Assembly (NCBI GenBank): GCA_036362985.1
Contig: JAYGXS010000001.1
Coordinates: 46,957,405-47,021,404, forward strand
Direction: 5' to 3'
Source: Ligula intestinalis
Lineage: Eukaryota > Platyhelminthes > Cestoda > Diphyllobothriidea > Diphyllobothriidae
Length of the DNA stretch: 64,000 nucleotides
In this document: positions 53,995 to 64,000 of the stretch, piece by piece
Numbering within the stretch: position 1 is the stretch's first letter
Layout: each line of letters begins with the position of its first letter
The notes under the pieces: model-generated
Databases searched by the model: none
What the model was told of the DNA's origin: nothing
Seen by the model: only the letters and a program-made list of their open reading frames with translations
Position numbers and translations under genes: made by a program

Positions 53995-56090
53995 TCAGTC
54001 GAATCTGTAATTTCAAAGAATAGGAAATGGAAGTTATTCAGGAAAACTAGGTCGCCAGTACACCTCGAGGAATTCCGACGCGAAAGAAATGCGGTAAAAA
54101 ATCAATTCGCCAGGCCAGGAAAAACTATGAATCAAGAATCCTCCAACAGGCCGAAGACAAGCCCAAAATTCTATTCCGCTATATTAACAGTAGATTAAAA
54201 CAAGGATCCTGTCGCAGTACTTAAGAATGATGATGGCGGAGAAGTCGTTGAGGATGACGAGAAAGCCGAGTACTGTAGCCGGTTCTTTGCCTCGGTATTC
54301 ACTAGGGAAACCGAGCTTCATTTTGATAATGCCAACAGTGCTGTTGCAAACACCAGTCCAGCACTTCATTCTCTACTATTTCCAACATCTGTAGTGGAGA
54401 GGGAGCTGCAGAGCCTCAAAGAAGCAAAGTCATCCGGTCCAGACAATATACCAGCCAAGTTCTTGAAAGAATTGGCAAGCGAACTCTCAGAGCCCCTAGC
54501 ACATATCTTTCGTTCTTCATTTGAATTAGGAAAACTGCCATCCGAATGGAAAACGGCAAATATTTAACCGATATACAAGGGCGAAACCCGCACGAAGGTC
54601 AACAATTACCGGCCCGTCAGCCTAACTTGCATTTGCTGTAAGGTGATGGAAACGATAATTAAGAAGACGACAATGAAGTTCTTGGAGGAGAGCAACCTAC
54701 TGTCAGGACTCCAAAACGGCTTCAGAAAGAACCATTCTTGCCTTTCCAGCCTTCTACTCTCCACTGAGCAGTGGACTCGCGCACTGGATGAAGATGGTAA
54801 GGTTGACGTCATCTATACGGACTTCAAGAAGGCATTCGACAGCGTCCCATATAAGCTTCTAATGTATAAATGGTCAGAAATTGGCATAAGAGGAAACCTG
54901 CTGGCATGGATCACAGATTTTCTCACAGGGCGACCGCAAACTATGTGCATCGGTGACTCGAAGTCAAACCCTACATCTGTGCTGAGTGGCGTCCCCCAAG
55001 GCTCTGTATTAGGGCCACTGCTCTTCCTTGTCTATATCAACGACTGTGTCAACGACCTGGGTTGCAGCGCTATCATGTTTGCCGACGACGTCAAACTCTG
55101 GAGAGTCATCAGGTCTGACGCCGATAGGAAAGCGCTTCAAGAGTCTCAATCGACTTAGCTGCTGGTCTGCTCGTTGGCTCTTAAACTTCAACATTAGTAA
55201 GTGTGTGGTTTTAAGACTCCGTACTAGAAGGACTGATGAGGAGAACGATTCCTTCCAATACCTCCTCAATGGGCACCCGCTTTCAAATGTGAACGAACAA
55301 AAGTACCTCGGTGTTCTAATAAATTCCTCACTTAAACTATCTACTCAGTGTGTAAAGGCAGCTAATCGCGCGACACAGGTGCTGTTTGTGATTAGGCGGG
55401 GATTCGTCAACATTGACAAGGAGCTCTTCAGGAAAACCTACGGAGCGTTTGTTGGGTCCCTCTTGGAGTATGCTATCCAGGCCTGGCGTCCGTGGTTCAA
55501 GAAGGATTACCTGCACCTGGAATGAGTGCAGGCGAGGGCTACGAAGATGGTCAAGAATCTTGGTCATCTGCCTTTTAAAGGCAGACTGGCCGAACTTGAT
55601 CTTTTCCCTCTTAATTATAGGCAACTCTGCAGGGACCGCATACAAACCTACCGTATTGTTAGAGGCCGAGACTGCGCCCTAGAATTTGATGATTTCTTCG
55701 AATTGGCTCGGACTGACCATCTGCGGGGTCATCCCTTTAAACTACAGAGGAAACCGGCCCGTATCAACGTTCGACGAAACGCCTCCTCTTAGAGGGTCAT
55801 TGGAGCGTGGAACGGACTCTCGGAAGATGTGGTCCTCTCAGATACTGTTGACATTTTTAAACACAAACTTGATTCTCATTTGCTGAGAAACTTTGGCAGA
55901 CATAATGAACAAAGTGTCAGTAGCAGCACCTTGCAACTGGCTCACACTTATCGCTGATGTTAAGCCTACATTTGTATTATGTACTATTGTTACGGTGGAC
56001 CTATTATGCGATTTTTGATCATGAATAAGGAGCTCAAGGGCGAAAGCCTTCTTCCCTTAATAAAGTGACTTAAAGGAAAGGAAAAAAAGA
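53995..56090 (+). pseudogene. CR1-type LINE, 5'-truncated, RT region nearly complete
   Basis: The sequence begins in the linker before the RT (RKWKLFRKTRSPVHLEEFRR, ERNAVKNQFAR). It continues through KNDDGGEVVEDDEKAEYCSR, LKEAKSSGPDNIPAKFLKEL (RT motif 1), WKTANI, NYRPVSLTCICCKVMETIIK, GLQNGFRKNHSC, VIYTDFKKAFDSVPY (catalytic D), SGVPQGSVLGPLLFLVYIND, MFADDVKLW (catalytic DD near 55080), QKYLGVLIN, LLEYAIQAWRPW and FPLNYRQLCRDRIQTYRIVR. Single stops or frameshifts lie near 54200, 54567, 55158, 55523 and 55790. The 3' end carries CCCTTAATAAAGTGAC and an A-rich tail ending near 56095. It is related to, but distinct from, the minus-strand copy at 25975. It is decayed and not mobile on its own. 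Confidence 0.92.
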
Positions 56091-56489
56091 TTTCTAACAC
56101 TATCTAACAAGTACTACAAGATACCAATGATAAGTTTGTGCTCGAAAGGAACAATGGTGCTAGTTTCGAAGAAAACATCCAAATGTTGCCTGCTTCGGAT
56201 ATTTTACCCTTAGACATACAAATTCAGTGTCTGTGAATAGGGAGAAGGATGTGATGAGAACCTGTCTTAACTGGATAAATGATCGGCTGCTGCCCTTCTG
56301 TGCTAGAACTGGGACACTTACATTAAGTTACCAAACCATAAACTCCTATGTGCCGCGACTAAGTAGTCGGCACATGCACCATCTTCTGTAAGTTATCCAA
56401 TCACTTTCCTCCACATATGTCAGCTTTCTTACGACATTCTTTAAGTCATCATTATAATTTACTTGCTTGACCTCTACAGGCTTAAATTA

Positions 56490-56612
56490 ATATGCCGAGA
56501 CTCAACTTTTACGGAGGGAATTCAATCCCAGGCTCACAACTGGCATAAATATGGCGATGAGAGGACTAGCTTCGCGAGCCTAACGAACTGAGCCACCAAT
56601 CCTCTCATTCGT
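56490..56612 (-). repeat. tRNA-like SINE candidate
   Basis: On the minus strand GGTGGCTCAGTTCGTTAGGC (A-box-like) is followed about 60 bases later by CTGGGATTGAATTCCC (B-box-like). It is a single copy in this window. It could be a decayed SINE or a chance match. Confidence 0.45.
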
Positions 56613-57599
56613 TCATTCACTGAAAAGTGTATATTAAGATACAGAGGTCCTACTATCTTTCTCTTCTACAATGAGTTCAATCTAATCCTTTGCCCGTGCG
56701 AATCGGTGAAAGTCGCAAGGGGATAAAATCGGCATGTGCTCTAAACATTCTCCACGTCTGTTTCGTCTTGTTTCTGAACTACTGCTTGGAAGACTTTGTG
56801 ATGATCATTATTGGTCAAAAAAAGGCTACCTTCCATAGTTCTGGCATTAATTCACTTTCAGAAGAGTGGTTCGTAATTTAACAAGCCAATGGAGAGAAAG
56901 AAGGGTGGATAAAAAAGAGACCAGTCAGGCTAACACGCGACTAACGCTGAACTATTATTAAAGGGCGGCAATGTTTAAAAGGAAAAAGTCAGTAGGAAGA
57001 AATTTACGGCAGAGTAAATAGTTAGACAGCTTATATCAACAAAAACGACTGCATAATCAATAGCTACTGGTACAGAACTTAGTCTTAGACTAATTTATAC
57101 ACGGAAGTGGACTGCCTACTATTTGAGCGGGCCTTAAGTTGCCTTTTTAAGTCAAACTCGGGAAAACGGCTATACTCATCCAATACTTATTCAATCCTTT
57201 TTATTAATTTCAGAATATATCTGCTAGAAAGAAGACATAAACATTACAAATATAAGATGTGCCTTGTTGGAAGTTACGCCTTATCCAAAAGTGTCATCAG
57301 GATATTGTGAATACCAGATTTTTTGAGACCATCACAAGGCCACTGATGTTGTTTACAAAATACGCAATATGACCTTCACCAATGGCAGTCTGTATCGAAA
57401 GACCCCTTTATAGAAGCAAGAAGGAATAAGTAAACTCGCTGCAGACAACACGCTGAATTTGGAGAATAGGCGGTTAGATTGCACAAAAGGTTACTTTTTC
57501 AGAGACTGCGTCGATTTTATATGTATGCAGTCAATTCTAATACGAATAATAAGAAACTATTCTTATTTATAAGGCAATTCGAATCATCTCAAATTTTTG
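56613..57599. other. Anonymous AT-rich region
   Basis: Nothing recognised. The open frame that runs into the RTE element from 57479 shows no RT similarity before about 57600, so that part is probably chance. Confidence 0.5.
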
Positions 57600-58775
57600 A
57601 CATTATAGCATCTGCAGCCATTTGCTTTGTTGACTTTGCCGCTGCGTTCGACTCCATCCATCGTGACTCCTTATGGCGGATAATGGCATTGGATGGTTTA
57701 CCACCAAAACTAATTGCCACGATCAGGGCATACTACCGCTCCACCACTGCACGGGTTTTAGTTCACAACAACCTCCCAGAGCCCTTCGCTATTCGTTCAG
57801 GCGTTCGGCAAAGCTGTGTCCTGTCGCCCATCCTCTTTAACTACGTCATTGACTGGGTTCTCGGGAAGGCCCTACAAGAAAGTGACGGTATTGAGCTTGC
57901 ACCCGGACGCCGGTTGACTGACCTTGACTATGCAGATGATATCGCTTTACTAGCATCAAGCTTTTGCGATCTCCAGTCTATGGTGTCACGGTTGAACGAG
58001 GTCGCGAAATCAGTCGGTTTGTCCATAAACGCTGGAAAGACCAAAGTATTTTCATGTTGCATCCCTGGCGAAGAGAAGGCACCTCTCGAGACTAGTGGCT
58101 GTCAACTTGAAGAAGTCGACAGTTTCAAATACTTGGGAGCGAGGTTGCTGCCGAATGGACAAAGTAAGGATGACATTGTCTTCCGAATTGACGCAGCACG
58201 ACGAGTGAACTTCAGCCTTCGGACCCGACGCGATATTTCGATCTCAACAAAGATCCACGTGTACCGTGCATCTGTGCGGTCCATTTTCCGATACGGATGC
58301 GAACGTTGGGCTATGCGCGTGGAGGGTGAACAGAAACTGGAAGTCTTTGACCACTACTGTCTGAGGAACATCCTTCTAGTGACGTACACCGACTTCGTCT
58401 CAAATGAGACAGTCCGCACTAGCTGTGAAAAAATCACAAGGATATCCCAGACCATTCAGGAAAGACAGCTGAGGTATTTTGGACACGTTCTTCGTCGCCA
58501 ACCTCAAGAGCTCAGTGCTACTGCCCTCGACTTGAAACCGTCGCCTAATTGGAAACGTCGAAGAGGGGGTAAACTCAAAACCTGGCTCGACTCAGTCCGT
58601 CAGGACATGGAAGTGGTTCTTGGACCTTCGGTATTCGGTCTCCGGCGCTGGCGAAGAGAATGGGTCGAACTGTCCAGGTCTGCGGCCACAGATCGTCGCG
58701 CTTGGAGGAGCACCATAGGGACATAATTGAGGCCGGCTACATCAGTCGTGACCGCAGCCGTAACAAGTACAAGTA
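57600..58775 (+). pseudogene. RTE-type LINE reverse transcriptase, 3' half, nearly open
   Basis: One frame runs without a stop from before 57600 to 58726. It covers RT motifs ICFVDFAAAFDSIHRDSLW (catalytic D), ARVLVHNNLPEPFAIRSGVR and QSCVLSPILFNYVIDWVL, LTDLDYADDIALLASS (catalytic ADD near 57930), SVGLSINAGKTKVFS, and FKYLGARLLPNGQSKDDIV. The RTE C-terminal region follows: YGCERWAMRVEGEQKLEVFD, ERQLRYFGHVLRRQPQELS, GGKLKTWLDSVRQDMEVVLG and RRWRREWVELSRSAATDRRA. The residues between VNFSLR and TRRDISI look shortened compared with what I know of this family. A single-base loss near 58718 brings an early stop; in the shifted frame the expected DIIEAG ending is readable to about 58775. The endonuclease half is missing by 5' truncation. 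It appears to be the least decayed LINE here. Confidence 0.92.
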
Positions 58776-61700
58776 AATCTGCTATTGCACGACCCAGGCG
58801 TTTATTCTCTCCCATATCATCAACAGGTGCTCTTTATAGCACTCTCATGCATGTGAGATATGAACCGCCATTACTGATGTTTAGTATATCTGTAGAGACA
58901 GGGTCGTGCGTGGCACATGGAAACGAGGCGTTCAGCTTTGTCGGCGATTCAACGCGCGCCGGTTGTCTTGCCATCAGAGTAAAGTGGATAAAAGAAGACG
59001 GGGTGCGGTAAATGCTGTGCAAACCTCCCTCAATTGCATGCGCAAGTAACCGGTGCTGCAAACACACGCTATGGACATCGTCGCTTACGACGGTTGAATT
59101 GTCTAGCAGAAGTGAAAAGCCTGGTCGCAACTGCCAAAAGACGAAACGCAACGGCTCTGATGGCACCTACAACAAGCAAGCCAATACAGGTAATCCTTTC
59201 TCCTACCACTGCGGTATTACACGAAGACAAACATCTCTGGGCTAGGAGAAATGAAGAGGTAGGGCAAAGGAGGATAAACTGTGCTTGGTGGGAGACCACA
59301 GGATGGCCGCCCCGTGTAGTCCCCCCCCAAAAAATAATACAGAATACAGGCAACAGCTCGGATAAAAGGGGGTGAAGGTTGATGCAAATCTACGGAAATG
59401 ACAACAACCGTCCCTTGGTGGATAGAAAATGTCCCCTCAGGGCAGGTGCGTTCGACCACAAACTCGGGGTACCTGAAAACAGGCCAGTTCAATTAAACGC
59501 CCTCTCATTTGAGCTAACTAAACAGAGGTAGAATATGCGTATCGGCAGTGAAGTATAAATAGCCATATCGAATATTTCAAAGGTTCGCTCACAACTGTAC
59601 AACAATCAGTTCGCGTGAACGGACTGCTAGCCAAGACTGTAGGAGAATGAGTTGTCGTGCTCATCAGGACTAACCTGGGAATGGCTTCCAGGATCTTTCC
59701 TCTTGAAGCCATAAAGGCTTTTTGATTATTAACTGGCATCGCTCTCAGCAGACCAGTGTGGCTTGCAGGAGGAAATGAGTGTCGTAAACTCGAATAGCGC
59801 CCCCCAGAAGAAGGGTTTTCGTAATTTTTTAATCAACAATACTGTTATCCCTGCTTCCAACAACCATAATCATAACTACCAACGGGAAGCAATGATGACT
59901 TAGGCTGCATCGACCTAAATATCTCTCCATACACCCATAGTGAGACAGTCGTTAGGCTAAGCTGAGACGGCTGGTGGTGTGATAGAGCCTGGTGACTGAT
60001 CCGAAGCATCAACAAGTCTTGCATTCATATTAACCCATCAACTGTAACAACAGTCAGTTGTAAATATTTCCGAATCCGTGCTGGGAAGGGCGTGCTCATA
60101 AAATTTCACAACTTACTCGCTCACGTGATCGTTGCGGGGCACGTGCGCAGTATTGCAAGAAATAATAGAACCTTATCCAAAAACTAGAGAAGTTGCACAG
60201 CCACCATACTCAAAGTACATAATTATTCAGCAATTGGGCATCCTTGCAGTCAATAAAAGAAAATCAACAGGATTTAATACCAATTTCTAGGCACGAAGAA
60301 AAACAGTGAAATACGCATGCATACCCACCAATGCAGCCAATCTGCCTGGACAGACCAGGGAATAGTCCCAGAATGCCGCAGGAAGTACAAAACTAGAAGG
60401 CATCAGTGATTTGACAAAAGCCCTCTCTCTAGCAAGGGTGACACACTGAATACGTAGGGAGGGGAACAAAATAGCAAGTACAGCCTCTGTTGACGAGAGA
60501 GGATAAACAGAGAGAGCGCGACAGAAGATGACAAGTTTAATCTTTCACCCCTTTCCCCTACATGCATTTCATCGGTACAAAGCAGACAGAAAAAAGCCCA
60601 GGCAAAGTCGTGGACATTTCATGTCGTAAAGTCCTCCAGCCTTTTGCTTGCACGAGTTGACATACGCGCGCACTTCAAACGCTGCAATGCATGTGCATGA
60701 CCGCCTGTACCGGAACTCATGACCGACCTTTTTCGATCCACTTTCACATGAAAAATGTTACTGAGCTGAATTTGCAAAAGTTTCAGCAGACAACATGATC
60801 ACGAGTTGAGTCCCACGTGGCAAAGTGCGGACTTCAGAACGAGGCAATTGTACATTCAGGTCAGGAAGAAATAACGCAAAATTTGAGATGCGTGTGCTTT
60901 TAAGGGACTTTGGTGACACATGAGTAACTAAAAATCCTTTCTGTTACAACGATATAAAACATAGGCCATGTCCGACATCATAAGGGACAACGAAATGGTT
61001 GCTGGTCAGGCGCTGCTGCTGCGATAACAATGTTCAAAGTCCTTATGTATGACAAGGCGTATGACCCTTTTGATATGACCGCCGGCAACCTCGAGGGTTG
61101 TAATTTCATTGAAACTAATCAACTGAGGGAGGAGGATAGGGCTATATTAGGTTTTTAGCGCAGTTGGAAGACTACAGTGTAGCGCTTTAGGTGATGATCC
61201 ATACAAAAATGATCTTAATAAATTGATGAAGGTTCGGTGTTGGTGAAAGCATACACAAAATGCACAGTTAGGTGCAAAAACGGACGAAATAGACCTGCAA
61301 TGTAAAGCTTCCAAAAGAAGATCACCCTGGTTTGCAATACCTATCCATTCAGGAAAGACTATGAGGATCCAAAGTATAAAGACAACTGAACATTAATGCA
61401 ACCAGGTGCATACGGCCCTCCTCCATCTCCTCAGAAACCTTTGCAATCGAGCATAAATCAAGTAGGAGAGGTAAATTTGACAATTTAAGGCATATTTCAG
61501 TAAAAGTATTATCTACGAACGTGGGAGATAGCTTATGCATCCTGTGCACTGTTTACGAAGCATTCACCAACATGACCTTCTTAATAGCGCTTCCAGTGAA
61601 TGCCTAAATCACCAGTCAGAAACAAAATCGTCCAGATGTGCCCGAATGCTTCAGTCGGGTGCTGCGAATTAAGCACGAAGTAGTTCACCTTAACCAAGCC

Positions 61701-64000
61701 CTGACTGGCGAGGGCGTCAAGGCAACCAACTGAAGCTGTGGTGTTAGGGGGAGGGCAGGGAAAGCCGACCTTGTGCGCATCTCTGACCCTCCAGTTTTCG
61801 GCCTGTGCGACCGGAATGCCAACTGGTACAAATTTGCCCGAGAGTTTTCTGTAGACCCGACTATAACTACTGGGATTTGACTAGCCTACCAGAGAGGGTT
61901 GGGTGAAAAATTCACGGTAGATTTCGTTCAAGTGCAGGAAGAAGTACAGTATCGGGCCAAAAACCTGAGACGTTAAACGAAATTCTAAACTGTTCATTCG
62001 ATTAGAAAGGATTACTTAGGGGCGGTTGCAATATAGACTATCGAGCACCGTAATCAGAAGATAGAAATTTCTTCAGGCCAGGCTGTCAGTTCTGAATGGG
62101 CTCCTTTCCGACAGGCTGCAAATCTTTGCCTAGTAGCGTGCATTCCCAGTTTACTATCTGGATAACCTCATAAATTCAAACATACTTTACAAAAACCTGC
62201 ATGAATTTATTCATTCTTGCAATTCCTTCATGACAAATTATGGTTTCTTCCTATTTTATATTCAACCAAAAGGTATGCAGTGGTTTAAAAGAACTTTTAG
62301 TCCGACTTGCAGTTGCACCTGCGTTCAGGGTTGACAAACTGCATGCTGGACATTTTCTGTTCAAAATTATATATGCCTCTAAGACGTCGAATGGGGCTTA
62401 TAAAACTAAACGACGAATGTGGACCATGTTTTATAGTTCAGAAACGGCATTAATAAACAGATAGATAAGATAATCTATGAATGAACAATTTGGAGTCCTT
62501 GAAAATTTCATAATTAGAAACTTTCTAGAAACTGAAAAATAAGCTTTCCTCGAGTATGGACATTTTAAGATGTAAGTTGCTACTAAATGGATTCAAGAAC
62601 GAATTTTTTGTGCATTTTTTTCGATAGACTATATTTCAATTTATACGGGGGTAGAAAATAAATGGGAAAAATCGCAGATAAAATAACGAATTTTTAACTG
62701 AGTGCAGCTAGTTTTCAAACGGACAGAGAGAAACGCATTCATATGCCAGTATCTTCGAGTAACCAAAATATCTTGGTACGGCAATCAATACTGCAAATGC
62801 GCTTAAGTAATTCTTTTCAGTCGAATGCTAATTACATAAGTTTAATGAATATTTTATGTGATAGGCCACATACGGTAGGTTATCAGGTCGCTAGGGGCGC
62901 AGATGTCGGAAGAAGAGGCTGATAACAAGTCAGAGAGAAAACCTACTAAGAATACTTGTTGTTTCCAATTATATCGTTTAAATTCCAGCTCTTTTCAACT
63001 TGGAACGTAGTCCAAGCACTGCGGGCCAATGTTCTGCGTATAGACCAATTGTGCAAATTCAATTAAAAAAGTGTCACCTTATTCGACTAGAGGTTTCTCT
63101 TCTTGTTAGTTACTATAAGCTACAGTTGTGGAATGCAGGAAAAGCGCAGGAAGACAAAGAGGAGCTAATTTAAAATGTACATTATCCCCCGACTTGGACG
63201 TGTCATGAGTAAGTCCGTGCAAAACCCATCATCAAGATATATAATTGAGGCGAGTTCATGAAATATGTTTGCACAACCGTGGACTGCATAACAAGGGTAG
63301 TCCTCAGTTTAGCTGAGGTTTTCCGTGATGTATCTATTTAGAAGTGAAGTACAGTGCCGTGGATTTATTTGCACCAGTACCCCCTCTGCAGAGCGTAGGC
63401 ACATAGCATACAGCAGCTAGTCGTGAATGAGCAACAACCTCTCGTCTGCCATTCAGCCCGTAAAATGACACACTACTGGAAGATGAAAGTTCACGTCTAT
63501 TAAAAAGGGTAACCAAAAACTCGACAGAACAGCCCTGGTAGGTGCGTAAGTCAGCTATAATTTTCGCTAGAAGAATGAGCTTTAAGGCCTGAGAAAAAAT
63601 TATGGAGTACGATTTTGGTTTGAAGGGTGAACTAAAAGTTCTAGAAAACCTGGCTAGAAATGAGATGTGTGTGTGTTCGCGTGTGCATGTGGGATGGTAG
63701 AAAGTGCGCAGTTTGAACTATATGGAACAGATAAAACGGCAATGGAGCACCAAATGCATTCAACGTGTGAAAAACCCAATGGAGGTAGAGGCTCGGTGGA
63801 ATAGTGCACACAGACCTGGGGTTGAATGAGCATGTGACCTAAAGTGAGGTAGTGTCCTCAGTAGAGAGCTTTTCTTCCACAAGCCGGACGAAAATGCGTG
63901 TTTTTGCGGTAACCTCTGAAGTCAGTTTCTTAGGACTCACATCGAAGGACGGATTCCTTACTTTCAACTCAACCTTCGAAAGGGCAACCGCTCCGTTAGA
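58776..64000. other. Anonymous region to window end
   Basis: No coding, RNA or mobile-element feature I can defend. There is a CT/GT-rich patch near 63670 and a weak tRNA-like stretch on the minus strand near 59470-59530. Open frames are short. Confidence 0.45.

Noticed and set aside
59460..59535. tRNA-like stretch on the minus strand
   Set aside because: The B box is poor and no second copy exists in the window.
59650..59690. CTGATGAG on the minus strand, a possible hammerhead core
   Set aside because: It is followed by GACAA rather than GAAA, and stems do not form.

Overview
This window looks like repeat-dominated nuclear DNA from an animal with a large genome. I infer a flatworm, most likely a tapeworm with an expanded genome, but no single gene proves this. 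The grounds are the mixture of elements: Penelope-like retroelements (PLEs) with a GIY-YIG endonuclease and hammerhead-like terminal repeats, CR1-type and RTE-type LINEs, a Helitron, tRNA-derived SINEs (one with a hammerhead fold), a degenerate TTAGGG-type array, and a cellular exon behind a normal 3' splice site. I see no bacterial operons, intact tRNA or rRNA genes, or CRISPR arrays.

Positions 1-14.4 kb are a graveyard of nested elements. A PLE (family B) is split by a second PLE (family A, minus strand) that carries a hammerhead-like pseudo-LTR and ends in a large palindrome. Next comes a Helitron whose 5' end is tandemly duplicated, whose Rep region lacks the HUH block, and whose helicase is cut off after the Walker A region. 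It is interrupted by a second family B PLE and by copies of a dispersed repeat that I call R1. The stretch ends with two PLE pseudo-LTR-like modules in direct orientation.

Positions 14.4-23.4 kb are mostly anonymous AT-rich DNA with SINEs, a second pair of pseudo-LTR-like modules (17.3 and 18.0 kb) and, at 22.45-22.62 kb, a SINE joining a tRNA-like Pol III head to a hammerhead fold. Positions 23.4-29.5 kb hold R1 copies, a pair of facing inverted repeats around a CR1 LINE, and a 9-bp-TSD MITE. Positions 29.5-42.3 kb carry a MITE with a telomere-like core, R1 copies, a TA-flanked 101-bp MITE and SINEs.

Positions 42.3-44.6 kb hold the best PLE copy (family A). The only convincing cellular gene piece is the last coding exon, on the minus strand (50215-51168), of a disordered protein ending in the prenylation motif CSVM; a PLE-derived fold-back sits in the intron just upstream. 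A CR1 (54.0-56.1 kb) and a nearly open RTE reverse transcriptase (57.6-58.8 kb) follow. The last 5 kb hold nothing I recognise. Retroelement copies are 5'-truncated and frameshifted, so the window records transposition rather than a working gene cluster.
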